The notes: generated from the letters alone by a model not told the origin. A stretch of 46,987 bases of DNA from Deltaproteobacteria bacterium Ga0077550 (GCA_001464385.1 LNFB01000220.1:1-46987), one strand, 5' to 3'. Shown: positions 16,746 through 25,339, counted from the stretch's first letter. Made by a program: numbers and translations.

Positions 16746-16959
16746 TCGATCCGCACGGCAGCGGCGCGCTCGGGCCGCTGCGAAATTCCTCGACCGTCGT
16801 GTTGCAGTCGCGGCCGATCGGGCACGAACCGATCGACGCGGGCTCCGCAAGAGTTCCGCAAGGCGCCGCGGGCAACCTCCAGGAGACGTCCGCAGATCAC
16901 CCGCGCTGCTGAGCACGGGCACCGATGCGCGGCGTGTCACCCCTGCTCGAGGAGCCCCC

Positions 16960-17850
16960 TTGTCGCGACACATTGGCAGTTCGTCCCCGCGTCGACGGGG
17001 GACGGCGGCGCTGGCCGTCGCCCTGTTCGCCGCCCGACCCACCATCGCCCGCGCCGATCCACCGGTCGCCGTCGCCGCCACGCCCGAGGACGCCGCGCTG
17101 CTCGAGCGGCTGCACGACGCCGAGGCGCAGGCGGAGCTCACCGCCGCGCGACCGCCCCCGCCGGAGCCGATCCCCGAGTTCATGAGCCCCGACGGCGTCG
17201 ACGATCCGTTCCCCGATCGTCCGCCCGTGATCCGCCCGCGCCAGCCCGCGATCCTCCTCGGGTTGGGGCTCGGCGTCGCGGTCGCGAGCACGATCACCGC
17301 GCGGCTCACCCTGCTGCCCGACTGCACCGACGAGCGCGACGCGACGACGTGCACCGTGCCGAGCGAGGGCGACATCGGCATCCGCGGCGGCCGACTCGTC
17401 GCCACAGCGGCGTTCAGCATCGGCGGCGCGGCCTTCGGTGCGCTCGGCGGCCGCGAGCTGGGCCTGCTGCTGCAGCGCGGATCGGGCGACACGCTCGCGC
17501 GGCGCCGTCGCATCGCCGTGGGCGTCGGCACGACCACCACCGTGCTGGGCCTCGCCGGCATCGTCGTCGGCGCGACGGTCCTGGGCCTCGGCGCGAGCCG
17601 GAGCCTCACGCTGGCGAGGACGTTCGACAGCACCACCGACATGACCGACCCCGCCGTCGTCGCACGCATCGACGACACCGTGAAGAACGTCCGCACCGCG
17701 CGGGTCGGCCTCATGATCCTCGCCGCATCGCCGGCGTTCCTCGCCACCGGCATCGCATTGCTCGTGCACCGCCCGCGGGCCCCGCGACTGACGATGCAGC
17801 CGATGCTCAGCCGCACCACCTTCGGGATGGGCGCGACGGTGCGGTTCTGA
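16960..17850 (+). CDS. exported/membrane protein of unknown function
   Basis: The protein is 296 aa from a TTG start with GGAG six bases upstream. Residues 1-33 form a signal peptide ending IARADPP. A Pro-rich stretch follows (PPPPEPIPEF), then four hydrophobic helices (LLGLGLGVAVASTI, AAFSIGGAAFGALGG, VGVGTTTTVLGLAGIVVGATVLGLG, LMILAASPAFLATGIALLV). The C-terminus has beta character. Two Cys in the loop (LLPDCTDERDATTCTV) may form a disulfide. Such proteins are common and uncharacterised in myxobacteria. Confidence 0.75.
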   Translation: MSRHIGSSSPRRRGTAALAVALFAARPTIARADPPVAVAATPEDAALLERLHDAEAQAELTAARPPPPEPIPEFMSPDGVDDPFPDRPPVIRPRQPAILLGLGLGVAVASTITARLTLLPDCTDERDATTCTVPSEGDIGIRGGRLVATAAFSIGGAAFGALGGRELGLLLQRGSGDTLARRRRIAVGVGTTTTVLGLAGIVVGATVLGLGASRSLTLARTFDSTTDMTDPAVVARIDDTVKNVRTARVGLMILAASPAFLATGIALLVHRPRAPRLTMQPMLSRTTFGMGATVRF

Positions 17851-17870
17851 TGCCCCGCACGGCAAGGCGC

Positions 17871-17899
17871 TTGCCGGCGGCGCGCGACTGGACTACGCC
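17871..17899 (+). promoter_or_regulatory. promoter of the MAPEG gene
   Basis: TTGCCG, a 17-nt spacer and TACGCC lie directly upstream of the ATG at 17908, with eight bases between the hexamer and the start codon. Confidence 0.5.
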
Positions 17900-17907
17900 A
17901 TCGCTCG

Positions 17908-18309
17908 ATGACGGACGTGCACTACCTCGTCGGCGCGGCCGGCCTCACTTGGATCATGCTGCTGTCGGCGAGCCTGCTGCGCGCGCGCGGCTGGACGCCC
18001 GCGGGCCTGGTGACCGCGTTGGGCAACCGCGACGCGCTCGACGAGCCCTCGCCGCTCGCGGCCCGGGCCGATCGCGCGGCGAAGAACATGCTCGAGAACC
18101 TCGTGTTGTTCGCGACCCTCGTGCTCGCGGCGCGCTCGGCCGGCGCCGACGCGGCGACGACCGCGGGGGCCTGCGCGATCTTCTTCTGGGCCCGCGTGGT
18201 CTACTTCGCGGTCTACCTCATCGGGATCCCCTACGTGCGCACCGCGGTGTGGGGCGTGAGCCTGGTCGGGCTCCTGCAGCTCGGGGCCGCCGCCGTCACT
18301 GCGGGGTAA
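17908..18309 (+). CDS. MAPEG family membrane protein
   Basis: The protein is 133 aa with four predicted membrane helices (residues about 4-22, 55-78, 82-105, 110-130). The conserved helix-2 Arg/Glu/Asn pattern is present as RADRAAKNMLENLVLF, typical of MAPEG proteins, and ARVVYFAVYLIGIPYVR is the family's third-helix signature. Bacterial MAPEG proteins are integral membrane relatives of glutathione-dependent transferases. The glutathione-binding Glu/Asn/Arg residues are kept, but activity cannot be assigned. Confidence 0.88.
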   Translation: MTDVHYLVGAAGLTWIMLLSASLLRARGWTPAGLVTALGNRDALDEPSPLAARADRAAKNMLENLVLFATLVLAARSAGADAATTAGACAIFFWARVVYFAVYLIGIPYVRTAVWGVSLVGLLQLGAAAVTAG

Positions 18310-18375
18310 CGGCGTGGGCCCGAGGTGCACCGCCGGTAGATCGAATCGGCGACCGCTGCGTCCACCCCCGGCACG

Positions 18376-19803
18376 ATGGACCGCCCCCGACGATTCCCCC
18401 GCGCCTTGCACCTGGTCGGCCTCGGACTCGTGGCCGCCGCGATCGCCGTGTTCGGCCACCGCGACCGCGCCCCCGAAGCCCCGGACCTGGTGAGCCTCGC
18501 CGCCACCGCCGATCGCGAGGCCGTCGCCGCGGGGGCGGCCACCACGATGGTGGTGCGGCTCGACGTGGCTGCGGCGGCGCGATCCGAGGACGCCGAGATC
18601 GGCGTCAACCTCGGGCTGCTGCTCGACACCTCGGGCTCGATGGCCGGCGAGCCGATCGAGCAGGCCCGCGCCGCCGTGCACGCGCTGGTCGATCAGCTCC
18701 GCCCCCACGATCGCCTCACGATCGTCACCTTCGACTCGCGCGCGCAGGTCGTGCAGGCGTCGACCGAGCTGGACGACCTCGATCTCCGGGCGCTGCACGG
18801 GCGCATCGACGAGATCCGCGCCGAGGGCACCACCGATCTCGCCGCGGGCCTGGGCACCCTGCTCACCCAGCTGAACGCGAGCCCCACCGTCGGCGACCTC
18901 GACCGCATCGTCGTCGTCGGTGACGGCGTACCCAACGACGCCGGGCCGATCGCGGGCCAGGTCGAGGCCGCGCGCCAGGCCGGCTACGCGATCACGACGC
19001 TCGGCGTGGGCCTCGACTACGACGAGGTCCTGCTCGGCGAGATGGCCCGCGCCTCGGGCGGTCGCTTCCACCACGTGGAGCATGGCGCGGCCCTGGCCGA
19101 CAGCTTCGCCGCCGAGATCTTCGGCGCCCAGCGCCAGGTCGCGGCCAACGTGTGGCTGCAGCTGTCGACCGGGCCCGGCGTCACGATCGCGCGGGTCGTC
19201 GGCCACGGCCCGCCGATGAGCGGCGTCCACCAGCACGGCGTCGTGCTCGGCGAGCTCGCCGAGGGTGAGTCGCAGGAGGTGTTCGTCGAGCTCGCGATCG
19301 AAGCGGCCGCGCCCGGCACCACGCTCGAGCTGCTCGACGCGGTGGTCGCCTATGATGACCGCGTGGGCGGTGCCGGCCGGCTCGAGCGCCGCGCCTTCGT
19401 GTCGATGCCCGTCAGCGAGGATGCGGCCGTGCTCGCGCTGCGCGACGCGGACGTCGAGCTCGGCGTGGCGGCGGCCCGGGCCGCGGCGGCGACGATCGAC
19501 GCGATCGCGATGACACAGCAGGGGGACGTCGCCGGTGCAGCCGCGCTGCTGTACGCGAACGAGCAGGCCCTGGACCGCAGCCTCGCGGGCAACGCCGGCG
19601 AGGGCAAGAACGGCGTCACGGAGCAGCAGCGCGATGGTGTGGTGCGACAGCGCGAGGAGCTGGGCCGGCTGCGCGGCGAGGTCCGCAACGCGGCGCCGAA
19701 GGCGAGTGCGCAGGATCGGTGGGGTGCTGCGAGCGACGGATACCGCCGCGTCGCCAAGGAGGCGAACGCGGCGGCGGTGGACGTGCTCCAGGCCCACCGT
19801 TGA
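18376..19803 (+). CDS. von Willebrand factor A domain protein (membrane-anchored)
   Basis: The protein is 475 aa. One N-terminal hydrophobic segment (residues about 11-27) acts as signal anchor. The VWA domain follows with a complete MIDAS: DTSGS at 84-88, a Thr in EGTTDLAAG near 156, and Asp in VVVGDGVPND near 180. The C-terminal third holds a beta-sandwich region (residues about 250-350) and then helical Ala-rich sequence with many Gln/Arg. The architecture matches bacterial VWA proteins of the YfbK/TerY-like type that bind divalent metal and partner proteins in the periplasm. Partner unknown. Confidence 0.88.
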   Translation: MDRPRRFPRALHLVGLGLVAAAIAVFGHRDRAPEAPDLVSLAATADREAVAAGAATTMVVRLDVAAAARSEDAEIGVNLGLLLDTSGSMAGEPIEQARAAVHALVDQLRPHDRLTIVTFDSRAQVVQASTELDDLDLRALHGRIDEIRAEGTTDLAAGLGTLLTQLNASPTVGDLDRIVVVGDGVPNDAGPIAGQVEAARQAGYAITTLGVGLDYDEVLLGEMARASGGRFHHVEHGAALADSFAAEIFGAQRQVAANVWLQLSTGPGVTIARVVGHGPPMSGVHQHGVVLGELAEGESQEVFVELAIEAAAPGTTLELLDAVVAYDDRVGGAGRLERRAFVSMPVSEDAAVLALRDADVELGVAAARAAAATIDAIAMTQQGDVAGAAALLYANEQALDRSLAGNAGEGKNGVTEQQRDGVVRQREELGRLRGEVRNAAPKASAQDRWGAASDGYRRVAKEANAAAVDVLQAHR

Positions 19804-19845
19804 GCGAGGCTCCGCGAGGCGGCACCACCCAGGCGATGGCTCATT

Positions 19846-20085
19846 CGACGCGGCGCAGGGCCGACGACAGCTTCACCGTGTCTTTGCCATAGCGTGCGTC
19901 CATCGCGGTTTGGTCCTTCGCGTCCGCGAAGATCACGTCGACGACGATGTGATTGCGGACCTCGTCGCTGGCGGACGACAGCATCCCCAGCTCTTTGGCA
20001 CGGACGAGCTGGTCCTGCATGAGCCCAGGAGCGCGCGTTCGGGCCGTTCGCTTTCATGTGCGTGTCGACGGCGATGCTCCGATCG
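19846..20085 (-). pseudogene. possible remnant of a minus-strand gene (C-terminal fragment)
   Basis: On the minus strand, a 55-codon frame starting MQDQLVRAKELGMLSS and ending LRRVE, then TGA, has the codon style of real genes in this genome. Immediately upstream the same protein-like character continues in another frame (VDTHMKANGPNARSW) after an apparent frameshift. The 5' part is overlapped by the archaemetzincin gene's start region. No homologous family is recognised. It may be a decayed gene or a small real protein. Confidence 0.35.
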
Positions 20086-20157
20086 GAGGATCGGTGCGTC
20101 CGGGAACCTCGGCCGCTGCCGATCGTCTCACCGGAGGTGAGCTGGTCACGCCGCCGC

Positions 20158-21132
20158 ATGACCCTCGGGCTCCTCGCCAGCGCGAGTTGTGGCTCCTCGG
20201 AGGACCTCGGCCGCGCACAGACGCCCCCGACGGCGCCCGTCTCCGCGTGGCGACGGGCGCTGGGTCCCGTCGACGACCTCGCACCGGAACACGCGTCGTG
20301 GCTCCTCGACGCTCGCGCGTACGCGCAGACCGACGCGCGCACCCTCGCGATCGCGCGCCGCCACGGCGAACGATCGCAGGGCGTCGACGAGCACCTCGCC
20401 GCCGCGCCCAACCCGGTGGTCGACGGCCGGAGCACGTTGGTCGTGCAACCGCTCGGTGGCTTTCCGTTCGATGTGATCGAGGGCAACGACTTCGTCGGCC
20501 TCGTGCGCACGCCACCGCTCGCCCATCTCGCGGCCGTGCTCGCGGCATCGTTCGGGCTCGCCGTGGAGGTGCTGCCCGCCCGTCCGCTCGTGCTCGACTC
20601 GGTCTCGGGGCGCACGCGACGGGGCTTCACGCAGCTCGACGCGCAGTCGGTGCTCCACAGCGTCGCCGCCGAGCTGCCGCCCCATGCGTACGCGATGCTC
20701 ACGCTGGTGAACCACGATCTGTATGCGTTGCCCGAGCAGGACTACGCGTTCGGGTGGTCGCTGCACCGCGATCGCCAGGGCATCGCCAGCTTCGCCCGCT
20801 TCGATCCCAGCTTCCACGGCGGCTTGCGCCCCGACGACCTCGAGCAGGCCATCCTGCGTCGCAGCGTGCGCCTGCTCCTGCACGAGTGCGCGCACATGTT
20901 CGGCCTGACGCACTGCACCTACTTTCGCTGCGCGCTCGGTCCGATCGACGTCCTCGCGGATCTCGACGCCCGTCCGCCGTATCCCTGCCCCGTGTGCCAG
21001 TGCAAGCTGCTGCGCAGCGCTGGGGTCGATCCGATCGCGGCCGTGCGCCGCAGCGTCGCCGTGTTCGCGCAGCTCGGCCTGCACGACGAGGCCGCGTGGG
21101 GCCGCCGCCGCCTCGAGGGCACGACGGCGTAG
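20158..21132 (+). CDS. archaemetzincin-like zinc metalloprotease
   Basis: The protein is 324 aa from ATG; GTG at 20137 would add VSWSRRR and give a Tat-like SRRR-M-T-L-G-L-L-A leader, so export is possible. The zinc motif HECAHMFGLTH lies at residues 242-252. It is followed by Cys253, Cys258 and the CPVC pair at 277-280, the cysteine pattern of archaemetzincins (HExxHxxGx3Cx4CxM...CxxC). The Met of the family's Met-turn is Leu here (CAL). A second zinc site should be held by the four cysteines. Archaemetzincins are proteases or aminopeptidases of poorly known substrates. Confidence 0.88.
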   Translation: MTLGLLASASCGSSEDLGRAQTPPTAPVSAWRRALGPVDDLAPEHASWLLDARAYAQTDARTLAIARRHGERSQGVDEHLAAAPNPVVDGRSTLVVQPLGGFPFDVIEGNDFVGLVRTPPLAHLAAVLAASFGLAVEVLPARPLVLDSVSGRTRRGFTQLDAQSVLHSVAAELPPHAYAMLTLVNHDLYALPEQDYAFGWSLHRDRQGIASFARFDPSFHGGLRPDDLEQAILRRSVRLLLHECAHMFGLTHCTYFRCALGPIDVLADLDARPPYPCPVCQCKLLRSAGVDPIAAVRRSVAVFAQLGLHDEAAWGRRRLEGTTA

Positions 21133-21177
21133 AACAGAGGACGGACCGAGGAGAGCTCCGAGCCTCGCGCCGCCCAC

Positions 21178-21903
21178 TCACCCCGCGTCCATCCACCGCC
21201 GGCGCTCCGCCGGCGACAGCTTCTCGATCGCACTCCTCAGCATCGTCCGCGGCATCGCCCCCGCGTGCGCCGCGAGGAACCCCCGCAGCGCCGCCAACCC
21301 CACCGATTCGCCGACCTCGCGCAGCATCCAGCCCACCGCCTTGTGCATCAAGTCCTCCTCATCGTCGACGAGCAGCGCCGCGATGCGCAGCGCGTCCTCG
21401 GCCTCGCCTTCGCGGATGAAGTGCTGCGTCGCGAGCATCGCCACGCGCCGCGTCCACAGCCGCGGCGACCGGGCCAGCTCGTCGAGCACGCCTCGGTCGC
21501 GGCCGTGCAACCACGCCCCGACGATGTGCGGCGCGCTCGAGTCGACGAGGTCCCAGTTGTTCACGCGATCGAGCCGGCGCAGGTACAGCGCGTAGATCGC
21601 CTCCTGCGCCGCCGGATCGCGCTTGGCCCGACCGAACTGCTCGACCAATAGCAGCACGGCGGCGAGCCGCTCCTCGTGGAGCTTCGACGACAGCAGCGTC
21701 TCGGCGGCGGCCAGCGGCAGCGCGCGATGGGCCCGCACCGCGCGACGGATGTCGGGCACCGCGACGCCGAGGAACACGTCGCCCTCGCCATACTCGCCCT
21801 TGCCGGTCTTGAAGAACCGCTGCGACACGAGGGCGCGCTCGGGGGTCGCGTGCGCCCGGAGCTCGGCGCGCAGGCTCGCGACGGTGACGGCGGGGCTCGG
21901 CAA
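21178..21903 (-). CDS. DNA alkylation repair protein (AlkC/AlkD-like HEAT repeat)
   Basis: The protein is 241 aa from TTG at 21903. The hexamer TATCCT ends eight bases before this codon, and upstream starts would run into the divergent gene. Blocks RFFKTGKGEYGEGDVFLGV, VNNWDLVDSSAPHIVG and RRVAMLATQHFIREG are family hallmarks. Asp in NWDLVD is the catalytic-site acid that excises alkylated bases in AlkD glycosylases. A helical HEAT-like solenoid is expected. It should remove bulky or cationic alkyl purines. Confidence 0.9.
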   Translation of the reverse strand: MPSPAVTVASLRAELRAHATPERALVSQRFFKTGKGEYGEGDVFLGVAVPDIRRAVRAHRALPLAAAETLLSSKLHEERLAAVLLLVEQFGRAKRDPAAQEAIYALYLRRLDRVNNWDLVDSSAPHIVGAWLHGRDRGVLDELARSPRLWTRRVAMLATQHFIREGEAEDALRIAALLVDDEEDLMHKAVGWMLREVGESVGLAALRGFLAAHAGAMPRTMLRSAIEKLSPAERRRWMDAG

Positions 21904-21911
21904 GGGGGCGC

Positions 21912-21917
21912 AGGATA
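21912..21917 (-). promoter_or_regulatory. -10-like TATCCT, 8 nt before TTG start of the alkylation repair gene
   Basis: TATCCT on the minus strand ends eight bases before the TTG at 21903, which supports that unusual start codon. Confidence 0.45.
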
Positions 21918-21994
21918 TCCGGGTCCCGACCGGTGGCGTGGTGGCGGGAGAAAATCGCGGAATCGACCTCGACCCACGATCAGGACCGCCGCGG

Positions 21995-22654
21995 ATGGAC
22001 ACTGAATCGTCGATGACCGCGTCCTGGACCGCCCGCCGTACCCGCTCCTCCCGCCGTGCCGACCGGATCCTCGGACTCGTCGTGCTCGCGCTCACCGTCG
22101 GCTGCGTGGTCGGCCCATCGCCGAGCGACGAGGACCTCGATCACGACGCGTCCGAGGGATCGTCGGGCGAGTCCGGAGACTCGTCGGGCGCGTCCGAAGA
22201 CGCAGGCGCGTCCGAAGACGCAGGCGCGTCGGAGGGCTCGCCGTGGCCGGCCGAGTGTGCCGACGCCGACGCGATCCCGGACCTCCCCTACGCCATCGCC
22301 TGGCGCACCCGGTTGGACGACGGATCGACCGCGGTCCGCGTCCGCGTGCAGAGCTGGCCCGCGACGTGCGATGCGTTGGAGACGGCCGTGCCCGCGTCGC
22401 ACACGCGCGTCGAGTTCCGACTGCCGATCGATCTCGAGGTGCCCGCGCGGCTCGAGCTCGTCGACGCCCGCGCGATCGCGTTCATCTCCGCCGACGGCCC
22501 GGGCAGCACCGAGCCGATCCCCGAGCTTCGCTACCTGCACGGGCCGCTCGAGATCGACGCCTTCGACACCGAGCGGGTGATCGGCACCATGCGCACGGAG
22601 GTCGTGCCGTTCGTCGGCTGCTTCGAGGCGCAGCTGTGCGACGACGGGACCTGA
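21995..22654 (+). CDS. lipoprotein with Ser/Glu/Asp/Gly linker
   Basis: The protein is 219 aa from ATG at 21995 with an AGGA-like site upstream; ATG at 22013 is an alternative. A long basic n-region is followed by RILGLVVLALTVGC with the lipid Cys near residue 36. The linker GSSGESGDSSGASEDAGAS is repeated through an 18-bp tandem duplication. The C-terminal domain (about 135 residues) is beta-rich with four Cys and no recognised family. It is divergent from the alkylation repair gene. Confidence 0.72.
   Translation: MDTESSMTASWTARRTRSSRRADRILGLVVLALTVGCVVGPSPSDEDLDHDASEGSSGESGDSSGASEDAGASEDAGASEGSPWPAECADADAIPDLPYAIAWRTRLDDGSTAVRVRVQSWPATCDALETAVPASHTRVEFRLPIDLEVPARLELVDARAIAFISADGPGSTEPIPELRYLHGPLEIDAFDTERVIGTMRTEVVPFVGCFEAQLCDDGT
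22188..22223 (+). repeat. two perfect 18-bp tandem repeats in lipoprotein linker
   Basis: The unit GCGCGTCCGAAGACGCAG occurs twice in a row, with a third partial copy following. It encodes the repeated ASEDAG stretch. Confidence 0.85.
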
Positions 22655-22706
22655 GCGTTCGGCGGTCACCGCTCGGCGCACCACGCCGACCGCCGTGGCC
22701 GCGTGG

Positions 22707-22712
22707 TATGAG
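22707..22712 (+). promoter_or_regulatory. -10-like TATGAG, 7 nt before ATG of the FKBP gene
   Basis: TATGAG ends seven bases before ATG 22720 and overlaps the alternative ATG at 22708, favouring the later start. Confidence 0.4.
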
Positions 22713-22719
22713 TGCAGTC

Positions 22720-23568
22720 ATGCGATCGGCCGCGCGTCCCCTGTTCGTCCTCGCGATGATCTCGTGCGCGCCGAAGCCCGCGCCGGCGACGGTCGTGCCG
22801 GAGCCCGCACCTGCGCCTGCTCGGGCGCCCGCGCCCGCCGCGAAGACCATCCCGCCGGTCCCCGCCGACGCCCGGCGCACGCCGTCGGGCACCGCGTACG
22901 TGGTGGCACCGGGCCACGCGTCCGCCGAGCCCCCCGATTCCGACGACGCGATCCTCGTGCGCTACGAGCTCGTCGACGCCAAGGGCGAGACGATCCTGCG
23001 CTCGTCGGCGAGCGGCGAGCCCGAGCGCATCGACATGACGCAGCTGCCCAAGGGTTGGGCCGAGGCGATGCAGGCGATCCGGCCCGGCGACCGCGCGAAG
23101 ATCTGGGTCACCGCGGAGCTCGGCTACTCGGAGCAGGAGACCGGACCCACCGGTGCGCTCTACGTCGAGGTCGAGCTCGTCGAGGTCGAGCGGCGCACGA
23201 CGCTGGCGCGCGCGACCCTGCCCTTCGCCGCGCCACCCGACGACGCGATCCGCACCCGCAGCGGCCTGGCCTACGTCGTGCTGCGCCCCGGCACCGGTAC
23301 GACCAAGCCCGGCCCGAAGACCCGCGTCGTCGCGCACTACGACGGCTGGCACACCGACGGCACCAAGTTCGACAGCAGCTACGACCGCAAGGAACCGATC
23401 GAGTTCGAGCTCCACCAGGTCATCACCGGATGGACCGAGATGATGCAGCTCATGGTGACCGGCGAGATCGTGCGGGTGTGGATCCCCGTCGCGCTCGCGT
23501 ACAAGGGGCAGCAGGGCCGCCCCGCGGGGACGCTGGTGTTCGACATCGAGCTGCTCGAGATCCGCTGA
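22720..23568 (+). CDS. lipoprotein with two FKBP-type peptidyl-prolyl isomerase domains
   Basis: The protein is 282 aa. The signal is MRSAARPLFVLAMISC with the lipid Cys at 16, then a Pro/Ala linker. Domain 1 (about 50-160) is degenerate: ILVRYELVDAKGE, PKGWAEAMQAIRPGDRAKIWV, YVEVELVEV. Domain 2 (about 170-282) is canonical: VVAHYDGWHTDGTKFDSSY, VITGWTEMMQLM, GEIVRVWIPVALAY, LVFDIELLEI. The domain-2 Tyr, Asp, Phe, Val-Ile and Trp pocket residues of FKBP are kept. It likely assists folding of outer-membrane or secreted proteins in the periplasm. Domain 1 may have lost catalysis and serve for binding. Confidence 0.9.
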   Translation: MRSAARPLFVLAMISCAPKPAPATVVPEPAPAPARAPAPAAKTIPPVPADARRTPSGTAYVVAPGHASAEPPDSDDAILVRYELVDAKGETILRSSASGEPERIDMTQLPKGWAEAMQAIRPGDRAKIWVTAELGYSEQETGPTGALYVEVELVEVERRTTLARATLPFAAPPDDAIRTRSGLAYVVLRPGTGTTKPGPKTRVVAHYDGWHTDGTKFDSSYDRKEPIEFELHQVITGWTEMMQLMVTGEIVRVWIPVALAYKGQQGRPAGTLVFDIELLEIR

Positions 23569-23580
23569 CACGGATCCTCG

Positions 23581-24477
23581 TCACCGCCGCGCGCGGGCCC
23601 GTCGTCGCAGCCCGAGCACCACCGGCACCAGCGCGAGCCACGATCCCCGCGAGCCGCCGTCGCTCCGGCACGCACAGCCGCCGCCGTCGTCGTCGCCCGC
23701 CGGCGCCCCGCCGCTCGTGTCGCTGCCGCCCGCGGCCCCGGTGCTCCCGGTGCCTGCCGTCGTCGCGGGCCCGTCGTCCGCAGTCGCCCCGTCACCACCC
23801 TCGCTGCTCGTGCTCGGATCGACCGGCCCACCCGAGGAGTCCGCCGGCACATCGCCGCTGCTCGAGCCGTCGTCGCCGCCCGTGCTGCTGCCGGTGCCCG
23901 CCCCCGTCGGCGTCGGCGGCTCGTACACCGAGCCGGGCTCGACGAGCGTCACCACCAGCCGCACCTCGGTCGGGGTGTACAGCGCCGCGACCTCGGGCCC
24001 GACGTTGTCCGCCGACGGCTTGCCGTTCTCGGTGTCCTTGAGGATGCACGCGATGTTGTTCGTGCCCTGCGTCCAGTCGACGTACTCGCCCGGCGGCGAC
24101 CAGAAGTCCGCGAACGGCGTCTCCCACTCGTACGTCCCGACCTCGGTGTACGTCGGCGACTGGAACGTGCACGCGTACGTGGGGCTGGCCTCGAAGCAGA
24201 CCTGGAACTTGGTCTCCTGCGCCGTGGGCTTGGTGTGGACCTCGAGGTAGACCCACGCCGATCCCTGCGAGTAGTCGACGGGGCTCACCCAGTTCTCGGG
24301 CGTGCCGACGTCGGGCGGCAGCCGGAAGTGCGAGTCCGGCAGATCCGGCGTGTGGTCCCACGTCTGATCGAACACGACGACCTGATCGGCGCGCGCGGGC
24401 GAGGCCCAGGCGAGCGCGGCGATGATCCACGCACCCATGACACAGGCGCCCGCGGGCGCGCGACGGATCGACGACAT
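23581..24477 (-). CDS. secreted protein with MYXO-CTERM-like sorting tail
   Basis: The protein is 298 aa from ATG at 24477; the GTG at 24486 overlaps a TACCGT hexamer that ends seven bases before this ATG. The signal peptide ends ASPARADQ. A beta-rich domain of about 170 residues with Cys pairs is followed by a Ser/Gly/Thr/Asp linker. The end is GGGCACRSDGG, a hydrophobic stretch WLALVPVVLGL and the basic tail RRRARARR. Cys-motif, helix and Arg cluster are the layout of the MYXO-CTERM sorting signal, which directs lipid-linked surface display after cleavage. The passenger domain is unrecognised. Confidence 0.85.
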   Translation of the reverse strand: MSSIRRAPAGACVMGAWIIAALAWASPARADQVVVFDQTWDHTPDLPDSHFRLPPDVGTPENWVSPVDYSQGSAWVYLEVHTKPTAQETKFQVCFEASPTYACTFQSPTYTEVGTYEWETPFADFWSPPGEYVDWTQGTNNIACILKDTENGKPSADNVGPEVAALYTPTEVRLVVTLVEPGSVYEPPTPTGAGTGSSTGGDDGSSSGDVPADSSGGPVDPSTSSEGGDGATADDGPATTAGTGSTGAAGGSDTSGGAPAGDDDGGGCACRSDGGSRGSWLALVPVVLGLRRRARARR

Positions 24478-24484
24478 CCGCTCC

Positions 24485-24490
24485 ACGGTA
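24485..24490 (-). promoter_or_regulatory. -10-like TACCGT, 7 nt before ATG of the MYXO-CTERM gene
   Basis: Same hexamer and same 7-nt spacing as at 7723-7728, on the opposite strand. Confidence 0.45.
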
Positions 24491-24556
24491 GCCGGTTCGT
24501 CCGCGCGCCGGCCGTGTTTGTCCGGTGGCCGCGCTCGCGGCTTCGGCGAGGTCCGG

Positions 24557-25339
24557 TCACCCGGTGCGCGACGACGCGCCGATCACCTCGTCGAGGAAGG
24601 CGTCGATCGTGGCCCACGCCCGCCGGGCCGCGCGGGGCTCGTACACGATCCCGAGCTCCGGGGCGTTCGCCGCGGGGAACGTGAAGGCGTGCTGCGCGTG
24701 GCCGTAGGCGTGCAGCTGCCAGTCGGCCCGCGCAGCGGTCAGCTCGGCCGCGAGCGCGAGCACGGCCGGCGGAGGTGCGACCGGATCCTCCCAGCCGTGC
24801 AGCACGAGGATCGACGCGTCGATCGGCGCCTGCGGTCCGAGCTCGGGCGGGGCGAGCACACCGTGCACGCTGATCGCAGCGCGCAGCGATCGAGGCGCCG
24901 CGCGGGCGAGATCCAGCGCGCACAAGCCCCCGAAGCAGAACCCCAGCGCGGCGACCCGCGACGGATCCACCGCGGCGTGCTCGAGCACGGCGTCGAACCC
25001 CGCGAGCAGCCGACGCCGCAGCGCGCCGCGATCGGCGAGCAGCGGATCCATGAGCGCGTGGTTGTCCCCCAGCGGATCGCCGCGCACACCCGCGCCGTAG
25101 ACATCGAGGAGGCACGCGACCCAGCCCACCGCGGCGAAGCGATCGGCGATGACCCGCATCCCGCCGTGGATGCCGCTCCAGTCGTGCGCCAGCACCAGCG
25201 TGCGCGCGGGCGCGTCGAGCCCGACGGGGCGCACCAGCTCGCCGACGAAGCGCGATGGTTGGCCCGCGCGGCCCTCGGCGATGGTCGCGGTGGTGGTGTA
25301 CGCGATCGACTCGTGCGTCAGGGGCGGCGTGGACGTCAT
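24557..25339 (-). CDS. dienelactone hydrolase family protein
   Basis: The protein is 260 aa. The catalytic triad of the family is visible: Cys in GFCFGG near 153, Asp in GWEDPVAP near 203, and His in GHAQHAFTF near 235. The N-terminal VLAHDWSGIH is the oxyanion strand. It should hydrolyse dienelactone-like or small ester/lactone substrates in the cytoplasm. It is followed, in the same direction, upstream by an AraC-type regulator 57 bases away, which may control it. Confidence 0.92.
   Translation of the reverse strand: MTSTPPLTHESIAYTTTATIAEGRAGQPSRFVGELVRPVGLDAPARTLVLAHDWSGIHGGMRVIADRFAAVGWVACLLDVYGAGVRGDPLGDNHALMDPLLADRGALRRRLLAGFDAVLEHAAVDPSRVAALGFCFGGLCALDLARAAPRSLRAAISVHGVLAPPELGPQAPIDASILVLHGWEDPVAPPPAVLALAAELTAARADWQLHAYGHAQHAFTFPAANAPELGIVYEPRAARRAWATIDAFLDEVIGASSRTG

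Noticed and set aside
17893..19797. 634-codon open frame on the minus strand
   Set aside because: It lies opposite the MAPEG and VWA genes, both with full motifs, and has no domain pattern of its own.
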